A stretch of 64,000 nt of DNA, taken from assembly GCF_017115165.1 (NCBI RefSeq), contig NZ_JABXKF010000044.1:1-64000 (forward strand), written 5' to 3'. Source of the stretch: Nostoc sp. LPT. GTDB taxonomy: Bacteria > Cyanobacteriota > Cyanobacteriia > Cyanobacteriales > Nostocaceae. Below the pieces are notes generated by a model, which was given only the letters and a program-made list of their open reading frames with translations, was not told the DNA's origin and did not search any database. Below are positions 1 through 10,181 of this stretch, one piece after another (positions within the stretch are counted from its first letter, which is position 1; the number at the start of each line of letters is the position of its first letter). A program made the position numbers and the translations under genes.

Positions 1-74
1 ATAATTATCTGTCTCGCCCATCTCTGCTTCCTAAATATTAGACCTGAATCCTTACGATTTTACTAGTAGCTACC

Positions 75-1373
75 TTAGCTGTTTAATTCACTAGCTTCTC
101 TCTGGGATTTGAGTTGAGATGCAATCAGAGGAACTTTAGGGGCAAGAAAAAATCCAATCAAACTGGCAAAAAAGATTGGCGTAAAGGACTCAAGTTTGTC
201 AGTTTTGACAGTAGTAAAGTCGTACTTATCGGTGTGCGCGTTACGGCTGCGTTGACAGCCGCCATTGTACAAATCATCGCAAGGGCAAGATCGAGTCCCG
301 AAATTAAGACTGCTACTGCTTTACCAATGCAAGCACCAGTGAAAAACAGGGGAATAATGAATCCACCGCGCCACCCACCTGTTACCGTAATGCTAATGGC
401 AGCCATTTTCCCAAGAGTTAGAGTTAAGAGAAAACAGCACCAAAGTTAGCTCTCAGGACTGAATCTAACTCTTCATGTCCAAAATAACGCGTCAGGGGTA
501 ATAAAACTGCTAAACAGCCAAGTCCAACTCCTGCTAATGTTGTGCGTACATAAATGGGGGCGGGAATTCGGGCAAACAAGTAATCGCAGCCGCGAAAAAT
601 GCCCATAAAAATCCATCCTGCCACCGCCCCGATATTCCAAACATAATTGCGATCGCAAAATCATCAATCCTTTCTAAGTGATACTGAGGAAAATGCCAAG
701 TGGGGGCAATTCCCAAATGTGTAATTGCTGCAAACACCAGATAGCTAGCGCAACTCGAAACAATGGCTGGCATTAAAGCTTCGTAATATTCCACAATATG
801 CTCGTGGTGCAAAATCTCCAAAGCGAACATTGCACCGCCAAGAGGTGCGCCAAACAAGGCAGTGAAGCCAGCCGCCATTGCTGCTAAACTCATGGTTCTG
901 AGGTCTTCACCTTGGAGTTTTAGATCGGCAACCCAAGTACCAAAAGAACCTGTTACCTGTACGAGTGGTGCTTCTGGGCCAGCACTACCGCCTGCCGAGA
1001 TGCTGACAAAAAAAGCAAGAATCATTGAAGGATTTTTGCGAACATCTAGGCGTCCGCCACGAAAATGAATATTATCAACAATCACGGCGATTTCACCGGG
1101 ATTTCCCAAAAAATGAATCACCAGACCGATAACTAAACCGCTAAGTGGCATCACTATCAGGAGGCTAAAACCCTCAAATCGCTGGAGTCTGTGAGTTAAA
1201 AACTCTAAAACATTCCAGTACAACGCTGCAAATAGACCACCAGCAGTCCCCACAACTATCCAGCGGATTGCCCATTGCGAAATCATTAGGGGATTACGCT
1301 TTACCAATCCAAAAAGTTGAGCAAATGTCCAGCGTTGAGTTTGATTGGTAGCGGGGGGCTTGTTTGGTAACAC
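75..1373 (-). pseudogene. ClC-type chloride channel, broken by three frameshifts
   Basis: Reading leftwards from the ATG at 1373, the translation is a ClC voltage-gated chloride channel/antiporter: N-terminal membrane helices, the GxxGPEAP filter motif (GGSAGPEAPLVQ), and GAPLGGAMFALE. The frame is lost near 635 and continues in another frame (AVAGWIFMGIFRG). It is lost again near 425-430, continuing as LTLTLGKMAAISITVTGGWRGG, which holds the second filter region. A third loss near 195 leads into FTPIFFASLIGFF and a stop at about 75. All three pieces are collinear and conserved, so one gene was intact recently. Each break fits a one-base loss in or beside a short homopolymer. It is either a young pseudogene or an intact gene with sequencing errors. 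No CBS domains follow. Confidence 0.85.
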
Positions 1374-1440
1374 TGCTTATTTCCTATTTGTGAAACTGAG
1401 AGTACTGAATATTTACGCTTTTTATGGTGATGGCTATTTA

Positions 1441-1555
1441 GTCATAATCAAAGAACCCCACCCCCAACCCCTCCCCGCTTGCGGGGAGGGGAGCTAAAGC
1501 GCAGCTTTTGCGGGGTGGGGTTCCGGTTGTTATGGTTAATTACCCGGACATCATA
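1441..1555. repeat. Inverted-repeat element, family A (copy 1)
   Basis: This is a C-rich/G-rich stretch with a strong internal stem (CCCCTCCCCGC against GCGGGGAGGGG). It ends in CCGGACATCATA. The same sequence recurs in opposite orientation at 8019-8153, where both ends are preserved as TATGATGTCCG and CGGACATGATA. The left end of this copy has decayed. It is non-coding; short ORFs across it are artefacts. Together with the clpC terminator it fills the ClC-clpC gap. Confidence 0.75.
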
Positions 1556-1683
1556 TAAGCTGTTTACGGACGCTCTCGCTTCCGTTATGGATGGAAGAAA
1601 TAAGTCAAATCCTCTTCCCTTCTGCCTTCTGCCTCCTGCCTTGTTTCTTGAAAGTGGGTATTGACCACTCAAAAGGAATCGCA

Positions 1684-1714
1684 TAAAAAAACCCCTAGCA
1701 TTTCTACTAGGGGT
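1684..1714 (-). terminator. Rho-independent terminator of clpC
   Basis: On the minus strand an 8-bp perfect stem (ACCCCTAG / CTAGGGGT) with an 8-nt loop is followed directly by seven T residues. It lies about 120 bp beyond the clpC stop codon, in the right orientation. Confidence 0.8.
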
Positions 1715-1832
1715 GCGAAATAATACCATTTCACTTGATGTTTGTCTGAGATGACCCTGTTTGTGCCTCTGCTCTAAGCAAGAGGCTGGAGTGTTTCTCA
1801 AATATTACAGTAAAAAGCGATCGGGTATAAAA

Positions 1833-4286
1833 TTAGCCAACATTTGCCAAGAGCAATTCTCGTTTTTCTGATTTTTGTACTCTCACTTGAGAGTCATCAT
1901 CAACATTGATAAGGGCTGTGTCTCCATCTGTAATTTCACCAGACAGCATTGCTTCGGCGAGAGAATCTTCTAGGAGGCGCATAATTGCCCGACGTAATGG
2001 CCTAGCGCCATAGCTGGGGTTATAACCCTCTTGTACCACAAGCTCTTTGAAGCGATCGCTAACTTCTAAGATAATTCCCTTTTCTGTCAAGCGATTAGCA
2101 ACATCGCGGAGCATAATTTCAGCGATTTGCTTAACTTCATCCTTAGAAAGCTGGGTGAAGACGATAATCTCATCAAGACGGTTAAGGAACTCAGGACGGA
2201 AGTAAGCTTTCAATTTCTCATTTACTAAGGTGCGGATGCGGTTATAACTAGCGTCGGCTTGAGTGTCGAAGTCAAAACCTAAACCACTACCACCTTTTTC
2301 AATCACCTTGGAACCGATGTTAGAAGTCAAAATGATCAGCGTGTTCTTGAAATCCACTTTCCGACCTTTGGAATCAGTAAGTTGACCGTCATCCAAGAGT
2401 TGCAGCAGCATATTGAATACATCGGGGTGCGCTTTTTCGATTTCGTCGAATAGCAACACTGAGTAAGGTTTCCGCCGCACGGCTTCTGTAAGCTGTCCGC
2501 CTTCGTCGTATCCTACATAACCCGGAGGCGAACCAATCAGCTTGGCGACGGTGTGGCTTTCCATGTATTCGGACATATCTAAGCGAATCATCGAGTCTTC
2601 CGCACCGAAGAAGTAGGCAGCTAGTGCCTTCGCCAATTCTGTTTTACCGACTCCAGTGGGCCCAGAGAAGATAAAGCTAGCAATGGGACGATTGGGATTT
2701 TTCAAGCCGACGCGGGCGCGACGGATACCGCGAGCTACAGCCGAGACTGCTTGCTCTTGGCCGATGAGCCGTTGATGCAGAGTGTCTTCTAGGTGTAGGA
2801 GCAACTCTGACTCAGATTCAGTGAGCTTATTAACTGGTACGCCAGTCCAAGAGGCAACGATTTGGGCGATGTCTTCTTCGTCAACAACAGTCGAGTTGAT
2901 AGGTTGCTCATTTGGTGTAAACGTTGCTTGTAATTGTTCTGCGAGTTTTAACTCTTGGTCGCGCAGTTGTGTAGCTTTGTCAAAATCTTGGACTCTGACT
3001 GCTGCTTCTTTTTCTTTGGTAACGCCAGCGAGTTCGCGCTTGAGTTCTTTATTCGGAGAACTTTGGGAGTTCCGCAGACGAACGCGAGAACCAGCTTCAT
3101 CAATCAAGTCTATTGCCTTATCGGGCAAGAAGCGATCGCTAATATAGCGGTCTGATAATTCTGCTGCTGCGACAAGTGCCGCATCCAAAATTGTGACTTT
3201 GTGATGTTGTTCATAAGCACCGCGCAAGCCGTAGAGAATTTGTACGGTTTCCTCTACCGATGGTTCCCCAACCTGAATCGGTTGGAAACGACGCTCTAGG
3301 GCGGCATCGCGTTCGATGTGCTTACGATATTCATCAAGGGTAGTTGCGCCAATGCACTGGAGTTCACCTCGTGCTAAGGCAGGTTTGAGGATGTTAGCTG
3401 CATCCAAGCCACCTTCTGTACCACCAGCGCCAACCAAGGTGTGAATTTCGTCAATTACCAAGATGATATTGCCGACAGTGCGGACTTCTTCCACGACTTT
3501 TTTGATGCGTTCTTCAAAATCGCCACGGAAGCGAGTTCCAGCTACCAATGACCCCATATCGAGGCTGATAACTTGCTTGTCCTGTAAGGTTTCGGGAACA
3601 TCTTGGTTGATAATACGTTGAGCTAGACCTTCTGCGATCGCAGTTTTACCAACTCCTGGTTCTCCAATCAACACTGGGTTATTCTTAGTACGGCGACCGA
3701 GAATTTGGATCGCCCGCTCAATTTCCTTTTCACGACCAACTACGGGGTCAAGTCTGCCTTCTTGGGCTAATTTGGTCAAATTTCTGCCAAACTCTTCCAT
3801 AGTTAGCGGTTGGGTGCGCTTTTGACTACCACTACCAGCAAAAGCTGGTGCATTTTCACCCAAACGGCGAACTATGGCACTGCGGACACTCTTGAAATCA
3901 ACCCCTAGATTTTGTAGTACTTTGGCGGCGACACCTTCACCAGCCTCGGTCAATCCCAAGAGTAAGTGTTCAGTGTTAATGTAATTCTGTCCCAGACTAT
4001 GAGCTTCTTTAAACGATTGCTCAAAGAGGCTTTTTACTTTAGGAGTAAAAGGAATTTCTGGTGGTACAAAGCCAGAACCCCTACCAATAATTTTTTCTAC
4101 CTCGCGACGTGCGTCTTTGAGGGTAACGCCTAATTCGGCCAGCACTTTAGCAGCAACCCCAGTTCCTTCTCCCATCAAACCCAGGAGAATTTGTTCTGTT
4201 CCTACAAAGTTGTGTCCCAGGCGACGGGCTTCCTCCTGAGCTAACATAATTACTCTAATGGCTTCGGAAGTGAAGTGTTCAAACAT
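1833..4286 (-). CDS. clpC: ATP-dependent Clp protease ATP-binding subunit ClpC
   Basis: AAA+ unfoldase that feeds proteins to the ClpP peptidase in the cytosol. The 817 residues show a double Clp-N domain (about 1-150), AAA domain 1 with Walker A GEPGVGKT and Walker B VIDEIHTL, a UVR-type middle segment, AAA domain 2 with GPTGVGKT and [12 protein letters not shown], and the ClpB-D2-type C-terminus. The start is set at the ATG giving [10 protein letters not shown], the usual ClpC N-terminus; a longer frame upstream adds 19 unconserved residues. The second Clp-N repeat ([16 protein letters not shown]) differs from the main housekeeping cyanobacterial ClpC as I recall it, so this may be the second ClpC paralogue. 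Length is normal and no lesion is seen. Confidence 0.95.
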   Translation of the reverse strand: MFEHFTSEAIRVIMLAQEEARRLGHNFVGTEQILLGLMGEGTGVAAKVLAELGVTLKDARREVEKIIGRGSGFVPPEIPFTPKVKSLFEQSFKEAHSLGQNYINTEHLLLGLTEAGEGVAAKVLQNLGVDFKSVRSAIVRRLGENAPAFAGSGSQKRTQPLTMEEFGRNLTKLAQEGRLDPVVGREKEIERAIQILGRRTKNNPVLIGEPGVGKTAIAEGLAQRIINQDVPETLQDKQVISLDMGSLVAGTRFRGDFEERIKKVVEEVRTVGNIILVIDEIHTLVGAGGTEGGLDAANILKPALARGELQCIGATTLDEYRKHIERDAALERRFQPIQVGEPSVEETVQILYGLRGAYEQHHKVTILDAALVAAAELSDRYISDRFLPDKAIDLIDEAGSRVRLRNSQSSPNKELKRELAGVTKEKEAAVRVQDFDKATQLRDQELKLAEQLQATFTPNEQPINSTVVDEEDIAQIVASWTGVPVNKLTESESELLLHLEDTLHQRLIGQEQAVSAVARGIRRARVGLKNPNRPIASFIFSGPTGVGKTELAKALAAYFFGAEDSMIRLDMSEYMESHTVAKLIGSPPGYVGYDEGGQLTEAVRRKPYSVLLFDEIEKAHPDVFNMLLQLLDDGQLTDSKGRKVDFKNTLIILTSNIGSKVIEKGGSGLGFDFDTQADASYNRIRTLVNEKLKAYFRPEFLNRLDEIIVFTQLSKDEVKQIAEIMLRDVANRLTEKGIILEVSDRFKELVVQEGYNPSYGARPLRRAIMRLLEDSLAEAMLSGEITDGDTALINVDDDSQVRVQKSEKRELLLANVG

Positions 4287-4592
4287 AATGGGTTCTTGCT
4301 CCCTCGCTGCTTCGACTTTGGGTGAGATAAAATTCACCCTCATCTAAAGTTTTTTGTATTTTCTTAAGAACAATGTAACTTTATTTAAAGTTAGCTGGCA
4401 GTGGTGAGAGCCGTAAGACATCAGGTGTACTTGCCGTCTAGTAGGAGTGCTAAGTGGAGTACGGGAAATTCAAGAGTTGCAAAGTTGACAGTTAAGCTTT
4501 CGGTATTTGACAATTTTCTTTTGTCTGTTTTGTTTTCTACTGTCAGCTAAACTTAAAACTCAGGACTTAGCACTCTCAACTCAGGACTGACA
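4287..4592. other. Divergent intergenic region, clpC / DUF3288 gene
   Basis: About 300 A+T-rich bases between two divergent starts, expected to hold both promoters. It includes short direct repeats around TTGACAGTTAAGC and TTTGACAATTTTC. I see no RNA gene or clear operator. Confidence 0.4.
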
Positions 4593-4889
4593 ATGACTGA
4601 AGCAACGGCAGGTAAAGACCAACAACATCCACTTTATAACCGCGATCGCCCCCTTATTGATATTTTACTCGCTCAAGAGGCAACAGACTATAACTTAGCA
4701 GAATTGGCTAGACTGCGAATGCGCTATCAAGGGTTTCCAGGGGCGAGAGACATCCAAAAAGACCTAGATAAAGCCTTGCAACAGTGGGGTTTGACTGAAG
4801 CCGAGCTTTTTGAGAAAACTCGCAAAATCCACGATTTGGGTGGAATTTACAAAAGCCGTGGCAAGAAAGATGAACAGGATTGGAATTAG
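4593..4889 (+). CDS. DUF3288 family protein
   Basis: A 98-residue soluble protein without signal peptide or membrane segment. The core (EATDYNLAELARLRMRYQGF followed by PGARDIQKDLDKALQQWGLT) matches my recollection of the cyanobacterial DUF3288 family, whose function is unknown. An AGGA lies 6 nt before the ATG. It is divergent from clpC and alone in its transcription unit. Confidence 0.75.
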   Translation: MTEATAGKDQQHPLYNRDRPLIDILLAQEATDYNLAELARLRMRYQGFPGARDIQKDLDKALQQWGLTEAELFEKTRKIHDLGGIYKSRGKKDEQDWN

Positions 4890-5295
4890 TTATGGAAAAT
4901 AGGGCATTGGGAATTGGGAATTTAGTTATTCTTTTGCATTCCTAACTCCTGACTCAGCCCTAGAATGACGATCGCTAATTCTGCGCTTTTGCCTAATCCA
5001 AATGTCACTGTGAGTTGTCCACCATGTTTTTCTTCTATAATTTACTGGGAAGTGGCTAATCCTAAAACAGTATCTTTACTTACTGATTTAGTAATAAATA
5101 AATAACCAAATAGTTTTTGGAATACTAAAATAAACCTTGCGATCGCTAGCTCGTTTCCAGAACGAGATGAGTTTAGACAAGTCTTCTTAGTAGTCTAAAT
5201 CGATTGTGGCGATCGCTTCCTCAATTTCTGCTCCCTGCTCAGGAAAGGTTTGCCAATAAAGCTAGATGGCTGCCAGAGAATCATAAAAATTGAAA
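4890..5295. other. Intergenic region without gene
   Basis: It contains degenerate heptamer-type repeats (GGGAATTGGGAATT near 4910) and several HIP1 sites. No convincing ORF is seen on either strand. Confidence 0.5.
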
Positions 5296-5387
5296 TACAG
5301 CAGATTTCAAGCAAAGTGAGGTACACAAGCGAAGTCTGTTACCCAAGTATAAAGCGTATTTACTCCTGAATTCTGAATTCTGCTGTA
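5296..5387. repeat. Inverted-repeat element, family B, intact 92-bp copy
   Basis: It is bounded by TACAGCAGA and TCTGCTGTA, perfect 9-bp terminal inverted repeats. The interior (GCAAAGTGAGGTACACAAGC, then GTCTGTTACCCA) recurs in reverse orientation in the interrupted copy at 7991-8528. It sits 2 bp from the stop codon of the neighbouring metallopeptidase gene. Confidence 0.8.
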
Positions 5388-5389
5388 TG

Positions 5390-6247
5390 TTAGGAATTTG
5401 TCTTAGCAAAAGTATTACATTTCTGAGGATCGCCCGTTTGGATACCTTGTTTAAACCAACGAACCCTTTGGGCTGAACTACCATGTGTAAAAGATTCTGG
5501 CACAGTATAGCCTCTAGCTTGTTTTTGCAAGCGGTCATCTCCAATACTGCTAGCTGCGTTCAATGCTTCTTCAATATCACCTGTTTCCAGAATTTGCCGT
5601 GAGCGTTGAGCATGATTTGCCCAAACGCCTGCAAAACAGTCTGCTTGTAATTCTAATCGCACAGAAAGCTGATTTGCTTGCGTCTGATTCACTTGGTTCT
5701 GCAAACCTCTAACTTGCTGCGAAATTCCAAGTAAATTTTGGACATGATGCCCAATTTCATGAGCAATCACGTATGCTTGAGCAAAATCTCCAGGTGCCTG
5801 ATATTGAGTCTTCAAATCGCGGTAAAAACTCAAGTCAATATACACCTTTTGATCGCGTGGACAATAAAACGGCCCAACTGCTGAACGTGCAAATCCACAA
5901 GCAGACTCCACCGCTCCTGAATAAAGAACTAACTTTGGTTCTACATAAGTTTCTCCGTCTCGCCGAAACAACTCACTCCATGTATCTTCTGTATCAGCCA
6001 GTACAACAGATACAAAATCCGCCATTTGATCTTGAGTTTGAGATCCTGTTCTTTGAGGTGACTCAGCTATCGGGCTATCACTTGGTGGGGAATCTTGTTG
6101 CCAAAGGGCACTGGGATCACCACCCAATAGTAAAACCAGTAGCGATATGAGTGCCGCTCCTACACCTCCACCCACGACAGGAGCAGAAATCTTCATCCCA
6201 CGCCGATCTTCAACATTTGTACTCCGACGACCTATTTGCCAACGCAT
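5390..6247 (-). CDS. Neutral zinc metallopeptidase (KPN_02809/YpfJ type)
   Basis: A 285-residue membrane-anchored protease. A single hydrophobic segment lies at about residues 20-41. The zinc-binding HEIGHHVQNLLG and the downstream ELQADCFAGVWANHA, which supplies the third ligand, are both present, as is the conserved YCPRDQKVYID. This is the predicted neutral zinc metallopeptidase family of unknown substrate. Length and motifs are normal. The stop lies 2 bp from a family B element, which probably forms part of its 3' untranslated region. Confidence 0.9.
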   Translation of the reverse strand: MRWQIGRRSTNVEDRRGMKISAPVVGGGVGAALISLLVLLLGGDPSALWQQDSPPSDSPIAESPQRTGSQTQDQMADFVSVVLADTEDTWSELFRRDGETYVEPKLVLYSGAVESACGFARSAVGPFYCPRDQKVYIDLSFYRDLKTQYQAPGDFAQAYVIAHEIGHHVQNLLGISQQVRGLQNQVNQTQANQLSVRLELQADCFAGVWANHAQRSRQILETGDIEEALNAASSIGDDRLQKQARGYTVPESFTHGSSAQRVRWFKQGIQTGDPQKCNTFAKTNS

Positions 6248-6978
6248 AATTACTGCTTACCAAACTCATAAAAAATACGGCTTGAATTAGGTAGGATGAA
6301 ATCTACACAAGCCTTTTAGCTATACAAATAAATATTACTTATTTTATATATCGATCTCGTCTGCCTACGGACAAAGCATAAGTAAAGGACAGTCAGCCTT
6401 TAGGAAGGTTTTGTTAAACAGGTTGTCCATCAAATCACACAGAATTCCCGGACTCCTTATAGGGAAAACCACAGTAAGAACAGAAGCGAAATTTCAAAGG
6501 CGTAATTTGCATTCCATGACCAAGCTGTGAGAATTTAGGATATCAACACAGGGGAATGTCGTTATGTCTGCGTTGGACATAGACATGTAGTTGAGGCTGT
6601 CCCATGTCACTCACTAATAATAATTCTGCATCAGTTAGAGGTCTTTCGTCTTGGTGTATTCACTTTTTGCTACTACTAATTATTTATAATAATTATTACA
6701 CCTGTACTGCTTGCCCTGCTTGGGTGGCAATAAATGCGGTATTCAAAGAAATGTTACGAATACTGCCACCTGCCACATTTAATATCTGTATAAGAATGGC
6801 TATTGTTTAGCAAAATGACTTGTACCATTGAGGGTGTTATTGCCTACCTAATGAGGGAGAGAATGTATTTTATTACTAAGGATAGTTTTGAGTTGAACCA
6901 ACTCGTATTTAATATAACATGTACTGAAGAATCAACTTTCTCAGTGATTAATCTTTCCCCTGCGACCAAGGAGTAATA
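6248..6978. other. Long intergenic region upstream of the stress protein
   Basis: About 730 bases. A 68-codon frame at 6604-6810 has no ribosome site and an unconvincing composition, so I leave it out. A short inverted repeat (TATGTC / GACATA) lies near 6565. The last 130 bases are A+T-rich and probably hold the promoter of the 6979 gene. Confidence 0.4.
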
Positions 6979-7941
6979 ATGGCTTTAATTCAATATCAAC
7001 GTGCTGTAGGCGTATTTACTCATCGGATAGATGCAGAGCAGGCAATACATGAGTTGAGAGATTCTGGCTTGGCGATGGAGAAAGTATCTGTAGTTGTACA
7101 AAATTCAGATCGTAATCATGAGATTGTCGATAATGAAGTTAAAGAGGGCACTGGTGATAAATCTGATGAAGGTGCAACAGTAGGAGGGCTTTCAGGGGGC
7201 GCTGTTGGTGGGTTAACTGGTTTATTAGTGGGTCTTGGGACTTTAGCAATCCCTGGAGTTGGCCCAATAATGCTGGCTGGAGCAGCAGCAACTGCTTTGG
7301 TTACAACCCTTGTTGGAGCAAGTATTGGTGCTGCCACTGGGACTTTTGCTGGTGCATTAGTTGGTTGGGGAATGTCGTCAGAGCAAGCTAGAGCATATAA
7401 CGAGCGAGTAGAGGACGGACACTATTTAATAATCGTGGATTGTACATCTTTTGAAATCGCTAAAGTACAAGAAATACTACAGCGTTGGGGTATTGAAGAG
7501 TTTGGCATTTACGAGCATCTCAACAGTGAATATGAAACTACAAATTATCTGACCACAACAACTTCTGCTACTGCCATTCCTAATAAAAGTGGGATGATGT
7601 CTAAGTATGGTGTTAGTTGCTTTAATAGCATAGATAATGCTGAAGCGGCAATTAAGGATATGTGTGTCGCAGGTTTTTCATTAAACCAGATTTCCTTAAT
7701 TTCCAAAGACTTTTCTCAATTGGTTGGGTCAACAGGCATTAATTTAAGTGAACGCTTTGACGCTATGAGGTTAGGAATAGCAGATGAGTGGGCACGCTTT
7801 TACAATGAGCAAATAGAGCAAGGCAATTACATACTTATCATTAGTGGCACAGATAATGAGCAAGATATAGCTAGCTCTATTCTGTGTAATTATGGGGTTC
7901 AAGAGTGTCAAATTTATGACCCAATGTTAATTCGTTCTTAA
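6979..7941 (+). CDS. General stress protein with duplicated YflT/GSP17M-type domain
   Basis: A 320-residue protein. Residues about 8-50 form a YflT/GSP17M-like fold (GVFTHRIDAEQAIHELRDSG). A long Gly/Ala-rich hydrophobic hairpin follows at about 70-135, then EQARAYNERVEDGHYLIIVD. The C-terminal half (from about 213) repeats the pattern without the hairpin (YGVSCFNSIDNAEAAIKDM, then WARFYNEQIEQGNYILIISG), an internal duplication. The family is linked to stress responses; the biochemical role is unknown. AAGGAG stands 6 nt before the ATG. A second, broken member of this family lies at 57778-58542. Confidence 0.8.
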   Translation: MALIQYQRAVGVFTHRIDAEQAIHELRDSGLAMEKVSVVVQNSDRNHEIVDNEVKEGTGDKSDEGATVGGLSGGAVGGLTGLLVGLGTLAIPGVGPIMLAGAAATALVTTLVGASIGAATGTFAGALVGWGMSSEQARAYNERVEDGHYLIIVDCTSFEIAKVQEILQRWGIEEFGIYEHLNSEYETTNYLTTTTSATAIPNKSGMMSKYGVSCFNSIDNAEAAIKDMCVAGFSLNQISLISKDFSQLVGSTGINLSERFDAMRLGIADEWARFYNEQIEQGNYILIISGTDNEQDIASSILCNYGVQECQIYDPMLIRS

Positions 7942-8018
7942 AAGCGGGTGCTGTCATTCATGGGAGCAAACTTATTTGAGTTTTGGAAGATACAGCAGAA
8001 TTCAGAATTCAGGAGTAA

Positions 8019-8153
8019 TATGATGTCCGGGTAATTAACCATAATAACCGGAACCCTACCCTGCAAAAGTTGCGCTTTAGCTCCCCTCCCGAAGAGCGGG
8101 GAGGGGTTGGGGGTGGGGTTCTTTTATTATGGGTGATTTGGCGGACATGATAT
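8019..8153. repeat. Inverted-repeat element, family A (copy 2), nested
   Basis: Ends TATGATGTCCG and CGGACATGATA are inverted repeats. The interior matches 1441-1555 in opposite orientation, including the GGGGAGGGG stem. It lies inside the split family B element. Confidence 0.75.
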
Positions 8154-8286
8154 AAAACATAATACAGTCCAGAATGAGCAACAAAACCCAGATGTAAAGA
8201 CGTGATAAATCGCGTCTTGAAAGACCAATTATCTACACCAATAACCCTTAAGCCAAGGGTATTGGAGTAAAACACGCTTTATATCT

Positions 8287-8469
8287 CAATACGCTTGGGT
8301 TAAGCATTTTTTCTCTTCTCTGTGTTTCGCGCCAGTTGCTTCTCCCAAGGGGAGACGCTGCGCGAACAAGTCGGGGAACCGCAAGGGCGCACTGGCTTCT
8401 CTGCGCCTCTGCAGTTCGTTAAAAAAGTTGACTTTGACAAAGAGTTTTAGCCTTAACCCAAGCGTATTG
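8287..8469. repeat. Inverted-repeat element, family C, nested
   Basis: Terminal inverted repeats CAATACGCTTGGGTTAAG and CTTAACCCAAGCGTATTG (with one extra base) bound about 180 bp. An 11-bp direct repeat, GCTTTATATCT, flanks it and looks like a target duplication inside the family B element. The interior is non-coding. Confidence 0.7.
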
Positions 8470-8666
8470 CTTTATATCTGGGTAACAGACTTAGCTTGTG
8501 TAGCTCACTTTCCTTAAAATCTGCTGTATCAATAAGCAATAGCTTTTGCAGCCTGAAAACCTTACTGTACAAAGAATCGACACCAGTCAACAAAATAATG
8601 CGGTTTTCAAGGTTATGGCGATTGGTGTCGATGAGCTTCAACACATTTATCTGACAGTAAAATATC

Positions 8667-10181
8667 TTACTTAAAATTCTCAACAGTTCGGCTTCGCTCA
8701 GGGTCAGCAGTGAGCGAAGCCGAAGGGTCAACCTGTATTGCCTCTTTCTCCGTCTTTAGTTGCTCCCGTTGCTTGCTATACTCTCGCAGCTGCTTCAAAA
8801 GGTTTTCTTGGGATGAGTTCGGGATAGACAGACTGGGACTTGGTTGAAGATCGGTGTCGGTACTTGCAAAATTAGCCGCTGAGGGATTAATTTCGTAGAC
8901 TGGTAGCGACTTGTCATTAAACATCGCCTGTTGGGTTGGTGCTGGGGTAGGAATTAGATTCTTTGGTTTGCTCACAGCAGCTTTTACCGAATCTAGAGTA
9001 GTAGCAACCTGCACTTGTTGCTGCATCTGTTGTGTAGAAGATACTAAACCACTTAAACCATTCACCAATTGCCGCAGATTTTTACGGAAATTAGGATCGC
9101 CTGTCAATTCATCTAAATCAGATGTAATTTTTTGGGTATTTTCAAAGGTTACTCGTGCTGAATCTAAAGTTTGTTGCAGCAAGACCGCATTCTTGGGATC
9201 GTTTAGGGTTTTAGAAGCATCACGTAAATTAGCTGAGGCTTGGGCTGCATTTGCTGAAAGCGTTTCTAAATTGTTGAGTAATTCTCCTTGAGTCAATCGA
9301 TTCACAGATGGTGATAAGCTACTGACTGTAACCTGCAATTGGTTGCTGGTTTCGGTGATATTGTTCAACGCACCAACCAGCGTCGAACGATTTGTTGTCA
9401 ACAGATTATCCAGGTTGTTCAGCAATCGATTTGCTTGAGTTGCAGTTGCACCGAATTTATTTACTGTTTGATTGGCGGATGCATTAAGTTGGTTTGTCGC
9501 CCGTTGCACTGAATTAGCCGTAGCAGAAAAGGTATTAAGTTGTAGTCGTAAGCTTTTGGTCAAACCTTGTAAATCCTGACTTAACTCAGTAAAACTGGAT
9601 GCTGCGCCTGTGGTAGTTTCTAGAACCCTATTGACATTTCGATAAAATTTTGGATTATTGTATGCACCGGCTAACTCAGTTGAACTGCGAATTAGTGCAT
9701 CAACACTGATGCCAACCTGACCTTTTAAGCGAGAGCCATTACAGACGATGAGACTGGTATCACAACTTTTTTCTAGGGGTTTAGCAAGCACAACCCCAGC
9801 AGGTAAGGTTGTTTTTGGTGTAATGTCGATAATACTTTCGCTAATTAACCCGCTTTGATTAGCTTCCACCACTACATCGCGAGGGATAATTAGGTCAGTT
9901 TGGGGAATTTCAATCTCTACATCAATGGCATTTGCCCCTGGTCGAAGCTGGGAAATAGTTCCTACCTTAACGCCACGATAGCGAACTGCTGCTCCCTTTT
10001 GCATTCCGCCAGCGTTAGCAAATTCTACAATAATTTTGTATGAACGGCCAGCAGCGGTGAATCTATTTAACCACAGAAAGAGTAATCCAAATACCCCTAG
10101 TCCTAGCAGGAGTAATAACCCCACAGAACCTTCTCTAAATGTTCGCCCAGACGCGAAGCGACTTGTCATAAGACCTCGCAT
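8667..10181 (-). CDS. MCE/MlaD family lipid-transport protein
   Basis: Periplasmic substrate-binding component of an MCE lipid transport system. One N-terminal membrane helix (about 14-35) anchors the MCE/MlaD domain (about 38-120, YKIIVEFANAGGMQKGAAVRYRGVKVG). A long helical Asn/Gln/Ser-rich coiled region and a disordered tail follow. The start is set at the ATG giving MRGLMTSRF because TGGAGG lies upstream at the right distance; a longer frame adds nine residues. The ABC ATPase gene lies just upstream on the same strand, so the pair forms an operon; a permease gene is not in the window. The last residues (DPERSRTVE) are encoded by a dispersed hairpin repeat. Confidence 0.88.
   Translation of the reverse strand: MRGLMTSRFASGRTFREGSVGLLLLLGLGVFGLLFLWLNRFTAAGRSYKIIVEFANAGGMQKGAAVRYRGVKVGTISQLRPGANAIDVEIEIPQTDLIIPRDVVVEANQSGLISESIIDITPKTTLPAGVVLAKPLEKSCDTSLIVCNGSRLKGQVGISVDALIRSSTELAGAYNNPKFYRNVNRVLETTTGAASSFTELSQDLQGLTKSLRLQLNTFSATANSVQRATNQLNASANQTVNKFGATATQANRLLNNLDNLLTTNRSTLVGALNNITETSNQLQVTVSSLSPSVNRLTQGELLNNLETLSANAAQASANLRDASKTLNDPKNAVLLQQTLDSARVTFENTQKITSDLDELTGDPNFRKNLRQLVNGLSGLVSSTQQMQQQVQVATTLDSVKAAVSKPKNLIPTPAPTQQAMFNDKSLPVYEINPSAANFASTDTDLQPSPSLSIPNSSQENLLKQLREYSKQREQLKTEKEAIQVDPSASLTADPERSRTVENFK
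8689..8722. repeat. Hairpin repeat fixed inside the 3' end of the MCE gene
   Basis: CGGCTTCGCTCA and TGAGCGAAGCCG form a perfect 12-bp stem around a 10-nt loop. It encodes the residues ADPERSRTVE just before the stop codon. Confidence 0.7.

Larger units (their letters stand above)
7991..8528. repeat. Family B element interrupted by two nested insertions
   Basis: The ends are TACAGCAGA (7991-7999) and CTGCTGTA (8521-8528). The outer parts match the intact 92-bp copy at 5296-5387 in reverse orientation. The sequence is split twice. A first insert follows GGAGTAA (8012-8018), and GGAGTAA recurs at 8264-8270. A second insert is flanked by GCTTTATATCT at 8276-8286 and again at 8469-8479. Removing both inserts restores the short element. 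Confidence 0.75.

Noticed and set aside
6604..6810. 68-codon frame as a small gene
   Set aside because: No ribosome site, mixed composition and no recognisable features; the ATG lies in a repeat-like region.
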